Assembly (NCBI RefSeq): GCF_030418125.1
Contig: NZ_JAUHTR010000003.1
Span: 332,664-396,663, forward strand
Direction of reading: 5' to 3'
Origin: Fictibacillus fluitans
GTDB lineage: Bacteria; Bacillota; Bacilli; Bacillales; Fictibacillaceae
DNA length: 64,000 nt
Made by a program: the position numbers and the translations under genes. The stretch's first letter is position 1. Each line of letters begins with the position of its first letter. The notes beneath the pieces are model-generated. The model ran no database searches and had not been told where the DNA came from. It saw only the letters and a program-made list of their open reading frames with translations. Of the stretch, positions 15,860 to 23,384 are shown piece after piece.

Positions 15860-16717
15860 ATGGCAAATGCTAAGATATCATCTGTAGTCGGCCGGTATGT
15901 TTCCTTTGACGTGGAGGAAGAAGAGTACAAGGTATTTTATTTGGAGAACGGAACAGGACAGCCTCTTGTGTGCCAGCATACAGCAGGATGCCATAACCAC
16001 CAATGGCGCGGTCTGCTGGAGGATGAAGAAATTACCGAGAATTACCGTGTAATTGCCTATGACCTGCCCCGTCATGGCAAATCCGATCCGCCGCTTAATA
16101 AAGAATGGTGGAAGGAAGAATATAAATTAACAGCAGACTTTTTTACCAAGTTCATTGTGGCTTTTTGCGATGCTCTTGAACTGGAGAACCCGATTTTCAT
16201 GGGATCCTCTTTTGGCGGTAACGTAGCACTTCAGCTTGCTCTTCATTACCCCGATCGTTTTGATGCAGTTATTCCTGTGGAAGGAGCTGACTATTCACCA
16301 GGATTTTATCTGGACTGGTGGCAGCATCCCCACGCTAACGCGGCACAGGTTTGTGCGAGCGGGGTCTGGGATTTAATGGCTCCGCAATCTCCAGATAAAG
16401 AACGCTGGGCGACCTGGTTCTATTATTCTCAAGGTGCAGAAGCGTTTAAAGGTGACTTGTATTACTATTCTGTTGATCACGACCTTCGCGGGAAGCTTGA
16501 GCAAATTCAAGGGGATAAAGTAAAAGTGGTCATGCTTACAGGGAGTTATGATTACCTAACACCACCTGAAGCCGGGAAACGTACTGCCAGCCAGATTAAG
16601 AATGCTGAATTTATTGAAATGGAGGGCATCGGCCACTTCCCAATGAGTGAAAACCATGAGGAATTTAGAAAGTATCTTTTACAAGCGTTGAGCGCTATTC
16701 ATGGAGTGAAAGCATAA
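15860..16717 (+). CDS. Alpha/beta hydrolase
   Basis: A 285-residue serine hydrolase. The nucleophile elbow is GSSFGG (about 118-123), the oxyanion region QHTAGCHNHQW lies near 40, an Asp candidate is in TGSYDYLTPPE (about 232-241) and the His in GIGHFPMSENHEEF (about 257). Esterase or C-C hydrolase activity is plausible; the substrate cannot be read. AAAGGAGG precedes ATG at 15860. It is the last gene of the aldA operon and is followed by a strong terminator. The set could release an aldehyde from an ester or beta-keto compound for AldA to oxidise; this is inference. Confidence 0.85.
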   Translation: MANAKISSVVGRYVSFDVEEEEYKVFYLENGTGQPLVCQHTAGCHNHQWRGLLEDEEITENYRVIAYDLPRHGKSDPPLNKEWWKEEYKLTADFFTKFIVAFCDALELENPIFMGSSFGGNVALQLALHYPDRFDAVIPVEGADYSPGFYLDWWQHPHANAAQVCASGVWDLMAPQSPDKERWATWFYYSQGAEAFKGDLYYYSVDHDLRGKLEQIQGDKVKVVMLTGSYDYLTPPEAGKRTASQIKNAEFIEMEGIGHFPMSENHEEFRKYLLQALSAIHGVKA

Positions 16718-16734
16718 AAAAATTTATGTAATAA

Positions 16735-16762
16735 AAAAAGACGTCCCAAAGGACGTCTTTTT
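16735..16762 (+). terminator. Rho-independent terminator
   Basis: AAAAAGACGTCC pairs perfectly with GGACGTCTTTTT around a CAAA loop. It ends the aldA operon. Confidence 0.92.
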
Positions 16763-17015
16763 GGCGTTTTGCGGCGAGAGACAGCACTCCACATTTGTGC
16801 ATTGCCTAAAATCGGCGGGTCAATCTCGTCTTATGCAAAATAAGCTCATCGCAGAGATAAGTATACCATGTTTAAATCGAAAAGAGAAGAACAACTTAGG
16901 ACAGTCTTGCAAAATGATGAATTTACATAAAAGGGACCTGATTTATAATTAAAAGAAGGGAAAATAATGCTAATACTCGTAAATAATAAAGAACAGCGCT
17001 AAAGGGGTTATTAAT
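16763..17015 (+). other. Intergenic region, nothing firm
   Basis: About 250 bases with no convincing gene. A 63-codon frame at 16761 has no ribosome site and overlaps the terminator; a 20-codon frame begins at about 16869 without a good ribosome site. I see nothing supportable except the AAAGGGG that serves the next gene. Confidence 0.5.
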
Positions 17016-17213
17016 ATGAGTTTTATAAGAAGCATTTTTGCTTCCAAATGGTTTGGATTTCCCTTAATTTTCATGCTATTATTTGGTGGTTACTATACAT
17101 ATGGGATACCCACTGTCATTGGTACAGCTGTAGTTACATCAACCGTTGTATCTTTGATTGCATACAGCATCAAACATCATTCATTCATTAATATAATCAA
17201 AAAGGTAAAGTAA
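17016..17213 (+). CDS. Small hydrophobic membrane protein
   Basis: A 65-residue protein with two predicted membrane segments (about 12-30 and 33-52) and a basic C-terminus (IKHHSFINIIKKVK). AAAGGGG lies nine bases before ATG at 17016, which supports translation. No family recognised. It is not obviously part of an operon; the following ybaK gene has its own ribosome site 130 bases on. Confidence 0.55.
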   Translation: MSFIRSIFASKWFGFPLIFMLLFGGYYTYGIPTVIGTAVVTSTVVSLIAYSIKHHSFINIIKKVK

Positions 17214-17346
17214 ATGACACGTTCGTGTACTGCACCACAAATTTTAGACAGTGTCTAGAATTTAGGGGTGTTTTTCTTTTAGTGAAATTTACGATATGCA
17301 GGGAATAACCGCCGAAACTTGTAATGGCAGAGAGAAGGAGTTTTTG

Positions 17347-17823
17347 ATGAAAAAAGTAAAAACAAATGCGATGAGAATTTTGGACAAAGACAAAGTGGAT
17401 TATCAATCAATGAATTACAGTACGGATGACGGTAAAATAGACGGCGTTTCTGTTGCCCATAAAATTGGTAGAGAGCCTGGAACGGTATATAAGACACTGG
17501 TGGCACAGGGGGCTGGAAAGGATTATTACGTTTTTGTGATTCCGGTGGAAGCGGAACTGGATTTGAAAAAGGCAGCAAAGGCGGCTGGCGAGAAAAAAGT
17601 AGAGATGCTCGCGGTCAAAGAACTGCTTTCTGTCACAGGATATGTCCGTGGGGGCTGTTCACCCATTGGGATGAAAAAGCTCTATGTCACCATAGTAGAA
17701 GAACAAGCAGCCGGACTGGAGACGGTCATTGTAAGCGCGGGGAAAATTGGCCATCAAGTAGAATTGTCTCCACAAGATTTAATTGAAGTAACAAAAGGCC
17801 AATATGCGGCTGTATGCAAATAA
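17347..17823 (+). CDS. ybaK: Cys-tRNA(Pro) deacylase YbaK
   Basis: A 158-residue YbaK-type trans-editing enzyme that hydrolyses Cys mischarged onto tRNA-Pro. Diagnostic stretches are YKTLVAQG (about 57-64), the conserved Lys and Gly loop GYVRGGCSPIGMKK (about 99-112) and VSAGKIGHQVELSPQDL near the end. ATG at 17347 follows GAAGGAG and gives the family N-terminus KTNAMRIL. It is a single gene. A second YbaK-domain protein of a different subfamily is encoded at 20136. Confidence 0.92.
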   Translation: MKKVKTNAMRILDKDKVDYQSMNYSTDDGKIDGVSVAHKIGREPGTVYKTLVAQGAGKDYYVFVIPVEAELDLKKAAKAAGEKKVEMLAVKELLSVTGYVRGGCSPIGMKKLYVTIVEEQAAGLETVIVSAGKIGHQVELSPQDLIEVTKGQYAAVCK

Positions 17824-17836
17824 CGGTAAGGAAGTT

Positions 17837-17863
17837 CTTACAACATTGTAAGAGAATTGTAAG
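17837..17863 (+). promoter_or_regulatory. Palindrome plus direct repeat, response-regulator-like site
   Basis: CTTACAA (17837-17843) and TTGTAAG (17846-17852) form a perfect inverted repeat with a 2-bp spacer, and a third half-site TTGTAAG lies exactly 11 bp on (17857-17863). The 11-bp direct repeat of TGTAA resembles the WalR consensus except for its last base. It lies about 90 bp upstream of the BcrC-like gene. Confidence 0.4.
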
Positions 17864-17952
17864 ATGTTTCGATGCCGGCCCGTTTATTTTCCATATACAT
17901 TAGAAAGAGAAAAAGAAGAAAAAGGATACTTGAAAATAATAGGGGGTAACGA

Positions 17953-18519
17953 ATGGATTTTACTCAATTTAATAATGAAACGTTTCGAAGCATCAATCAG
18001 CTGGCAGATTCCTGGTCCGCTTTAAATCCCTTTATGGTCTTTATGGCAGAGTATATGCTGTACATATTAGGAATGGTGTTGATTGGTTATGTTTTGACCC
18101 GTTCAAAACGGAATCGGATTATGGTGGGTTTTGCGATTGTAAGCTGTCTGGTGGCAGAGATTTTCGGGAGGCTGGCAGGGCTGTTCTATTCCCATCATCA
18201 GCCGTTTTCCGTACTGCCGGACGCCAACCAGTTGATTGACCACGCGATTGATAACTCCTTTCCTAGCGACCATTCCATTATTTTTTTCTCTGTCTGTACG
18301 GTATTGCTGCTTTTTAAAAGAAAGACAGGAGCCATCTGGATGTTTATTGCGTGCTTAGTCGCTATATCCCGTGTCTGGGTAGGGGTGCATTACCCTGTGG
18401 ATGTTGTGACGGGCGGGCTGTTCGGTATTTTTTCTGCTGTCCTGGTTGTAAAAACCATGTCCGGTATGCCCTTTGCCAGAATGGATTATTCAAAAGAGGG
18501 AGTCAAACGGTTCAGTTAA
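17953..18519 (+). CDS. PAP2-family undecaprenyl-pyrophosphate phosphatase, BcrC-like
   Basis: A 188-residue membrane phosphatase with about five hydrophobic segments. Phosphatase motif 2 is SFPSDHS (about 100-106) and motif 3 is SRVWVGVHYPVDV (about 139-151). The first motif is weak, as in BcrC. BcrC recycles the undecaprenyl carrier of peptidoglycan synthesis and gives bacitracin resistance. A GGGGGT ribosome site precedes ATG at 17953. The upstream repeat suggests regulation by a cell-envelope response regulator. It could be another PAP2 phosphatase, but the small size and N-terminus fit BcrC. Confidence 0.85.
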   Translation: MDFTQFNNETFRSINQLADSWSALNPFMVFMAEYMLYILGMVLIGYVLTRSKRNRIMVGFAIVSCLVAEIFGRLAGLFYSHHQPFSVLPDANQLIDHAIDNSFPSDHSIIFFSVCTVLLLFKRKTGAIWMFIACLVAISRVWVGVHYPVDVVTGGLFGIFSAVLVVKTMSGMPFARMDYSKEGVKRFS

Positions 18520-18537
18520 ACAACTGAACCGTTTTTG
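18505..18537 (+). terminator. Terminator overlapping the bcrC-like stop codon
   Basis: AAACGGTTCAGTT (18505-18517) pairs with AACTGAACCGTTT (18522-18534) and is followed by TTT. The left arm encodes the C-terminal residues. Confidence 0.9.
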
Positions 18538-18588
18538 TTATAATAGACGGAATATTTCGTACTTCAAAAAGAGAAAGGAAGAACTGCC

Positions 18589-19032
18589 GTGCCGCTCACC
18601 ACTGTATTGATGACCAATGAGAATGTGAATGGCTGCGTTACGCTGTACCAAAAGGTATTCAACCGTGAACCATGGAACGAGAGCTGGACCCATGAAACGG
18701 CAGGGGAAAGGCTGAACGATCTGGTGAATACCCCAAAGTTTTTCGGATTCATGTTCTATGAAGGGGAAGAGCTGGCAGGGTTCATCGCAGGCAACAGTAA
18801 GAGAACTTTCCAGGGACTCACCTACTACATCGCGGAATGCTGCGTAAATTCAGAGAATCAAGGGAAGGGCTATGGATCAAAAATGTTAAAACTACTGGAA
18901 GAAGAACTGAAGGGAAGAGGAGTCCAGAGCATTTATTTGTTAACAGCAACCGACGGACTTGCGCAAAGGTTTTATGAGAAAAACGGATATCTCGTGAATG
19001 GAAACCGAGCGGTTATGAATAAAAGCTTGTAA
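18589..19032 (+). CDS. GNAT N-acetyltransferase
   Basis: A 147-residue GNAT protein. Acetyl-CoA binding motif A is NSENQGKGYGSKMLKLLEEE (about 85-104) and the closing motif is AQRFYEKNGYLVNGN. GTG at 18589 lies eight bases after AGGAAG and is preferred over ATG at 18610. It is followed at 15 bp by the S66 peptidase gene, so the two probably form one transcript. In other bacteria S66 MccF-like peptidases and acetyltransferases both give self-protection against microcin C-type toxins; here the link is only suggestive. Confidence 0.82.
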   Translation: MPLTTVLMTNENVNGCVTLYQKVFNREPWNESWTHETAGERLNDLVNTPKFFGFMFYEGEELAGFIAGNSKRTFQGLTYYIAECCVNSENQGKGYGSKMLKLLEEELKGRGVQSIYLLTATDGLAQRFYEKNGYLVNGNRAVMNKSL

Positions 19033-19047
19033 AGGGAGGAAACGGCA

Positions 19048-20064
19048 TTGATTATTTATCCGACTTTAGAGAAAGAAGCAACAATTGGTGTCACTGCGCC
19101 ATCCTCGGGTCTGAATTCCGATCTTCATCCGCTTCTGCATCAGGCAAAGGAAAGGCTGGAACAAGCGGGTTACAAAGTGGTCTTAGGAGAAACACCATGG
19201 ACACAGCAAAAGGCAAAATCCGCGGATGCCAAAGTAAGAGCAGCAGAATTCAATGACATGATGAAAAGAAGCGACGTCGATCTTATTATCCCTCCATGGG
19301 GCGGGGAACTGTTAATCGAAATGCTGCCTTTTGTTGATTATTCGATAGAAAAACCAAAATGGATCCTCGGTTATTCAGACATTAGTGCTCTGCTATTGGC
19401 AACCACATTAACGACAGGAATGGCAACGGCACATGGCACTTGCCTGATCGATTTGCGTGGAGAAGAGACGGATGCCACAACAGCTTTGTGGGAAACGGTA
19501 TTGTACACAACAGAAGACCGTTCGGTGCTGCAGCATTCTTCCGCTCAGTATCAGGAAAAATGGGACCATAAACATCCTTCGCCACACGTGTTTCATCTGA
19601 CTGAAAAAACCGAATGGAAAACAGTATCGCGTAGGGCAGAAAAAATTAAAGGACGCCTGTTGGGCGGTTGTGTTGATGTCATCCGCCATTTGGTGGGCAC
19701 TCCTTATGGCAATGTCGCTGCCTTTAAAGAAAAACATATTGCAGGAGAGCCAGTGATCTGGTATCTGGAAAACTGCGAGCTAAATACAGCAGACCTTCGC
19801 CGATCCCTGGTGCAAATGAAGCTGGCCGGCTGGTTTGACGGATGCGCAGGTATCGTGTTTGGCCGAAGTGCCGCCAATGAGCCAGTAGGCGGATATACAG
19901 TTGAAGATGTTTATCAAGATATTGCCCAAGAACTGAAGATTCCGGTCATCTATGATATAGATTGCGGGCATGTGCCCCCTCAGATCACATTCATTAATGG
20001 AGCCTGGGCGGAAGTGGAAGCGGCCGAAGGAAGTGGAACCGTCCTGCAGCACTTTAAGCCGTGA
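19048..20064 (+). CDS. S66 family peptidase (LD-carboxypeptidase/MccF-like)
   Basis: A 338-residue serine peptidase of family S66. The nucleophile is in GYSDIS (about 108-113), the Glu in YLENCEL (about 236-242) and the His in CGHVPPQ (about 308-314), giving the Ser-Glu-His triad. The family includes LdcA, which trims tetrapeptides in peptidoglycan recycling, and MccF, which cleaves microcin C. The length and the insert after DLRG favour the MccF-like branch, but weakly. The start is TTG at 19048, seven bases after GGGAGG. Cytoplasmic, without signal peptide. Confidence 0.85.
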   Translation: MIIYPTLEKEATIGVTAPSSGLNSDLHPLLHQAKERLEQAGYKVVLGETPWTQQKAKSADAKVRAAEFNDMMKRSDVDLIIPPWGGELLIEMLPFVDYSIEKPKWILGYSDISALLLATTLTTGMATAHGTCLIDLRGEETDATTALWETVLYTTEDRSVLQHSSAQYQEKWDHKHPSPHVFHLTEKTEWKTVSRRAEKIKGRLLGGCVDVIRHLVGTPYGNVAAFKEKHIAGEPVIWYLENCELNTADLRRSLVQMKLAGWFDGCAGIVFGRSAANEPVGGYTVEDVYQDIAQELKIPVIYDIDCGHVPPQITFINGAWAEVEAAEGSGTVLQHFKP

Positions 20065-20135
20065 TCGCTTTTTTCGATATATTTGACTAGAAATGATAAG
20101 ATGCTAGAAATATCTGCTTGGAAGGGATGATAGAA

Positions 20136-20654
20136 ATGGCTATTGAAAGTGTTAGACAACATTTCAAACAATTTAACCGTGAACAGGATGTAATGGAATT
20201 TGAAGCATCCAGTGCAACGGTCCAGGAGGCGGCCGATACGATTGGCGTTATTCCTGCACGGATTGCAAAAACCCTGTCGTTCAGGGGAGAGGGAGAGCAG
20301 GCAATCTTAATCGTGGCAGCAGGAGACGCGAAGATAGATAACAAGAAGTTCCGCCAGCGGTTTGGATTTAAAGCCCGAATGCTTTCACCGGAAGAGGTTC
20401 TTGACCAAACAGGCCATGCGGTAGGGGGAGTGTGTCCTTTCGGTTTGAAAAATGAACTCGACGTGTATCTCGATGAATCCATGAAGCGCTTCGACACCCT
20501 CTTTCCGGCATGCGGCAGCCCCAGCTCCGCAATCGAACTGACATGTGATGAATTGTATACATATGCCTCAGCCAAAGAATGGGTGGACATTTGCAAAGGC
20601 TGGCAAAGCGAAAGCGAAGAAACTGAAGCAGAAAAAGTGAACAGCCATTCTTAA
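20136..20654 (+). CDS. YbaK/EbsC-type aminoacyl-tRNA deacylase domain protein
   Basis: 172 residues, a stand-alone YbaK-fold domain. The conserved lid and active-site elements are AKTLSFRG (about 44-51), DNKKFRQRFG (about 66-75) with the key Lys, and GHAVGGVCPFGL (about 93-104). Related proteins (YeaK, ProXp-ala, PrdX) hydrolyse Ala or Ser from mischarged tRNAs; the exact tRNA is unknown. ATG at 20136 is preferred because GGAAGGG is about ten bases upstream. It has a different sequence from the YbaK protein at 17347. The C-terminus is acidic. Confidence 0.85.
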   Translation: MAIESVRQHFKQFNREQDVMEFEASSATVQEAADTIGVIPARIAKTLSFRGEGEQAILIVAAGDAKIDNKKFRQRFGFKARMLSPEEVLDQTGHAVGGVCPFGLKNELDVYLDESMKRFDTLFPACGSPSSAIELTCDELYTYASAKEWVDICKGWQSESEETEAEKVNSHS

Positions 20655-20659
20655 GCATG

Positions 20660-20686
20660 AAGGATCCTGGTCAGGGTCCTTTTTTG
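20660..20686 (+). terminator. Rho-independent terminator
   Basis: AAGGATCCTG pairs with CAGGGTCCTT (one mismatch) and is followed by a T run. Confidence 0.8.
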
Positions 20687-20706
20687 TTTGCTATTTTTTA
20701 AAATTT

Positions 20707-20735
20707 ATCAACTTTTACCAGGTCTGCTTCGTCTA
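20707..20735 (+). promoter_or_regulatory. Candidate ECF-sigma autoregulatory promoter
   Basis: A CAAC element (20709-20712) and CGTC (20730-20733) are 17 bp apart, the pattern of ECF promoters (AAC in the -35 region, CGTC in the -10). It lies directly upstream of the ECF sigma gene. Confidence 0.45.
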
Positions 20736-20767
20736 TAGTTATAGAGAGGGGTGGAGGGAGTGAACAC

Positions 20768-21319
20768 ATGCACTTACAGTCATTTAGCAGAAAGCCAGTT
20801 TTAACAGCAGCAATGACACAAGAAGAGACCATGGAACAACTCATGAAGGAGTATGGTAACGATGTACTGTATCTTTGCTACACCTATGTGAAGGAATGGA
20901 ATCTGGCCGAGGACCTGGCACAGGAAGTCTTCATTAAGGTCTATGAGAAGGCGGATACGTTCAAGGGGGAGGCGAAGGTAAAAACATGGCTGTACAAGAT
21001 TGCGGCAAACCACTGCAAAGATTATGTAAAAAGCGCGCATTACCGTTATTCCATGGTGACCCATAAAATTCAAATGTACATAAAAGGAACATCTTCTTCT
21101 GTAGAGGAAATCGCTCTGTACAGGGATGAGAAGAAGATGCTCTCTCAGCACATTTTCAAGCTGCCATTGAAGTACCGCGAAATTATTTTTTTATACTATT
21201 ATGAAGAACTAACCCTTCAGGAAATCAGCAATACACTCAACACCAACCTGAGTACGGTCAAATCCAGATTAACGAAAGCAAGATCGCTGCTAAAAGATGC
21301 AATCAAAGGAGGGAAGTAA
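20768..21319 (+). CDS. ECF RNA polymerase sigma factor
   Basis: A 183-residue ECF sigma factor. Region 2 spans about 28-95, including YVKEWNLAEDLAQEVFIKVY and the aromatic-rich KTWLYKIAANHCKDY. Region 4 spans about 125-180, with LPLKYREIIFLYYYEELTLQEIS and the helix-turn-helix TNLSTVKSRLTKARSLL. GGAGGGAG lies seven bases before ATG at 20768. The next gene, 2 bp on, encodes a single-pass protein of anti-sigma layout. Signal and regulon are unknown; a cell-envelope stress role would be usual for this type. Confidence 0.92.
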   Translation: MHLQSFSRKPVLTAAMTQEETMEQLMKEYGNDVLYLCYTYVKEWNLAEDLAQEVFIKVYEKADTFKGEAKVKTWLYKIAANHCKDYVKSAHYRYSMVTHKIQMYIKGTSSSVEEIALYRDEKKMLSQHIFKLPLKYREIIFLYYYEELTLQEISNTLNTNLSTVKSRLTKARSLLKDAIKGGK

Positions 21320-21321
21320 AA

Positions 21322-21972
21322 ATGGAAGAGCTCAAAGGATTACGAAATCAACTGAAGACAACGGTCTTTAATGACCATCAGTTTGATGAAAGCAACCGGA
21401 AGGCGGTGCATCAGCGGTACAGAAGCATGGAGACGGAAAATAGGACAAAACGCAAACGTCCATTGGTTATGACAGCTGCCAGTCTCGCTGTTTGTGCATT
21501 GCTCTTCTTTTTATCGACCTCTCTGGTGACGAATCACGGTAAGCTCGATCCCGCCTCAGGAAGAACCATTACGAAAACCGAGATGAAACAACAACAAGTA
21601 GTGAAAGAAGCGACTAAGAAGGGAGAAGTAGTTTCGTATTTAAACGAAAAATGGATACCTGACAGCAAAACCAAGAATCTTGAATACATGCTGCGCTTAA
21701 AGAAGGAAGCGGAGCAGGGCATGCCTTTTAAGACTAGTATCCATTATTTTCTGGGCGACAAGATTTACGAGAATACACTGGAATATAACGGAAAACAAAT
21801 CATCTACAAAAATACGGTACCTTCTCTTGGAGAACGGAAAACATATAAATGTAAAGCCTTTAGTGGTTCCACAATACAACTCGAAGGCTGTACAGGAGTA
21901 AAAGAAGGATATGATGTCCTGGTAGTGCCAGTGACGTTGTCAGATATGAGATACGCGGAGGCGAAGCAATGA
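21322..21972 (+). CDS. Putative anti-sigma factor, single-pass membrane protein
   Basis: A 216-residue protein with a cytoplasmic head (about 1-48), one membrane segment (about 49-68, VMTAASLAVCALLFFLS) and an extracytoplasmic domain of about 145 residues with two Cys (about 185 and 197). The layout and the 2-bp spacing after the ECF sigma gene fit an anti-sigma factor, although I see no zinc-binding ZAS motif (HxxxCxxC). Function is inferred from context. The stop overlaps the next start as ATGA. Confidence 0.7.
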   Translation: MEELKGLRNQLKTTVFNDHQFDESNRKAVHQRYRSMETENRTKRKRPLVMTAASLAVCALLFFLSTSLVTNHGKLDPASGRTITKTEMKQQQVVKEATKKGEVVSYLNEKWIPDSKTKNLEYMLRLKKEAEQGMPFKTSIHYFLGDKIYENTLEYNGKQIIYKNTVPSLGERKTYKCKAFSGSTIQLEGCTGVKEGYDVLVVPVTLSDMRYAEAKQ

Positions 21973-22292
21973 AGAGGTCAATCGTTACGTTCAGTATTAC
22001 ATTAATAGGGATAGTCGTACTCAACCTCGTCTGCTCATGGGCAGCCAACGTTTTATTTATCGATGTGGCATTTATCATCGGACTCGCATCAGCAGTTTTG
22101 CTGAAGTTTTTCACATCAAGCGGTGGATTTTTCTCCAACAAAGCGAGACTTCAGGCACAGGCCCAGACAGGAATAAAAGAGGAAGAGGAAAAAAGGGCTT
22201 TTTCTCCCGGTATTGCCTTCTATACAGCTGTCGGCTATACGGTCTGTTCAGTTATTGCCACAGCGTTTTATTATAAGGAGTACTTTATATAG
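21969..22292 (+). CDS. Small membrane protein of the ECF operon
   Basis: A 107-residue protein with three predicted membrane segments (about 5-25, 28-48 and 82-102) and a charged cytoplasmic loop (QTGIKEEEEKRAF). It starts at ATG 21969, overlapping the putative anti-sigma stop, so translation is coupled. No family recognised. As third gene of the operon it may help the anti-sigma factor or be an effector of the response. Confidence 0.65.
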   Translation: MKRSIVTFSITLIGIVVLNLVCSWAANVLFIDVAFIIGLASAVLLKFFTSSGGFFSNKARLQAQAQTGIKEEEEKRAFSPGIAFYTAVGYTVCSVIATAFYYKEYFI

Positions 22293-22302
22293 CAGAAAAA
22301 GC

Positions 22303-22332
22303 AAAACCACTGCAGCCAGCAATGGTTTTTGT
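22303..22332 (+). terminator. Rho-independent terminator
   Basis: AAAACCA (22303-22309) pairs with TGGTTTT (22323-22329), with more T downstream. It ends the ECF operon and may act for the convergent methyltransferase too. Confidence 0.7.
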
Positions 22333-22341
22333 ATTTTCAAC

Positions 22342-23073
22342 TCATATTTCATTTGGACGGGCTATAAACACGTATTCCCGTCCTGGACGGTCTGGGGCTT
22401 CTCTTACATCTTCCACTGAGAAACCTGCACTGTTAAGAGTTTTGTTTATTTCATGAAAGCTTCTAAACCGTAATGTGGAATCTGAGGAAATGGACTGATT
22501 ATCGTTTTCGAAAACATAAGTCGAACGAAAAGACACGAAGGAGTTCCAAACTTCAGTCACATCGGTCCAGCCATGGACAAACCCACAATGAGGCACATTA
22601 ACCCTCGTAAAGGTTTTTTCTTTGTTCCAATCCAACCATGCTTGTGACTCTGGCTTTCGTGTTTCAAACACCAATCGTCCGCTTGGATGCAAAGTGTCTC
22701 GAATGGCAAGTAATGTCTCTTTCCACTCTTTATCGGTCAGGAAGACCTGAGCAACATTACCAGTCATTGTAACAAGATCTACCTTTAAAGGTGGCAGGTT
22801 CCGGGCACTTCCGTGAATCCACCTTACACGATCAGCCCCTTGCTTTGTTTTAGCCACCTTTAATGACGCCGCAGCCGGGTCCAGCCCAATAACCCCCATC
22901 CCTTTCACTGCCAGACGACAGGCAAACGTCCCGGTTCCGCAACCGATATCAAGTACAGTATGAGCCCCAAAATCATGAACCATGGATTCGTAAGCATCTA
23001 AATCAGAACGATCAGGGTCAAAGGGGTCATAAATTGAAGCGAGTCTTGGATTCTCAAATAGTTCATCAGCCAT
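22342..23073 (-). CDS. Class I SAM-dependent methyltransferase
   Basis: A 243-residue methyltransferase. Motif I is VLDIGCGTGTFACRLA (about 40-55), the acidic residue binding the ribose is in GVIGLDPAAAS (about 60-70), and MTGNVAQVF (about 99) holds the region before the substrate site. The family resembles small-molecule methyltransferases of the UbiE/Methyltransf_25 class. ATG at 23073, seven bases after AAGGGG, gives the natural N-terminus; the 67-codon upstream extension is rejected. Substrate unknown. It is divergent from an alpha/beta hydrolase. Confidence 0.85.
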   Translation of the reverse strand: MADELFENPRLASIYDPFDPDRSDLDAYESMVHDFGAHTVLDIGCGTGTFACRLAVKGMGVIGLDPAAASLKVAKTKQGADRVRWIHGSARNLPPLKVDLVTMTGNVAQVFLTDKEWKETLLAIRDTLHPSGRLVFETRKPESQAWLDWNKEKTFTRVNVPHCGFVHGWTDVTEVWNSFVSFRSTYVFENDNQSISSDSTLRFRSFHEINKTLNSAGFSVEDVREAPDRPGREYVFIARPNEI

Positions 23074-23200
23074 CGTAATAATCCCCTTTCCAAACCTGCG
23101 TTTTAATCTATTCTCTGAAGATAGATTATTAACCTTCAAGACTAATAAAAGTCGATTGCTGAATAGAAAAATGCTAAGAAGTAATTGGATTATTTTCCCG

Positions 23201-23233
23201 TATACCATGGTATAGTGAAAGGGGGATATCCCC
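23201..23233 (+). promoter_or_regulatory. Two adjacent perfect palindromes at a promoter
   Basis: TATACCATGGTATA (23201-23214) and GGGGATATCCCC (23222-23233) are both perfect dyads, seven bases apart. The first overlaps a TATAGT -10 hexamer. This looks like an operator over a promoter reading toward the hydrolase gene. Confidence 0.5.
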
Positions 23234-23263
23234 ACAATTTTAATCAAAGGAGGCTGCATCGTC

Positions 23264-23342
23264 ATGATTATCAAATGGATGAGAGTCAGATAATGACAGG
23301 TGCAGACCTGCTGCTCCGTTACGAGTAAAGGATCTGCGCCTG
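23264..23342 (+). promoter_or_regulatory. Leader with two overlapping mini-ORFs and a hairpin
   Basis: AAAGGAGG is followed by a 9-codon frame (23264-23293) whose TAA overlaps the ATG of an 11-codon frame (23293-23328) as TAATG. GGTGCAGA (about 23299-23306) can pair with TCTGCGCC (about 23333-23340). No T run follows. It could be a translated leader controlling the downstream hydrolase gene, or the remains of a decayed gene. Confidence 0.3.
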
Positions 23343-23384
23343 ATTCAGCCGGCGTTGGATAATAAAAAGTACGGAGGGATCGTT

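Noticed and set aside
16761..16952. 63-codon frame after the hydrolase terminator
   Set aside because: Begins inside the terminator, has no ribosome site and its composition is not protein-like.
18589..20064. Microcin C-type self-immunity pair (acetyltransferase plus MccF-like peptidase)
   Set aside because: No peptide precursor or adenylyltransferase gene is nearby; two genes alone do not support a biosynthetic locus.
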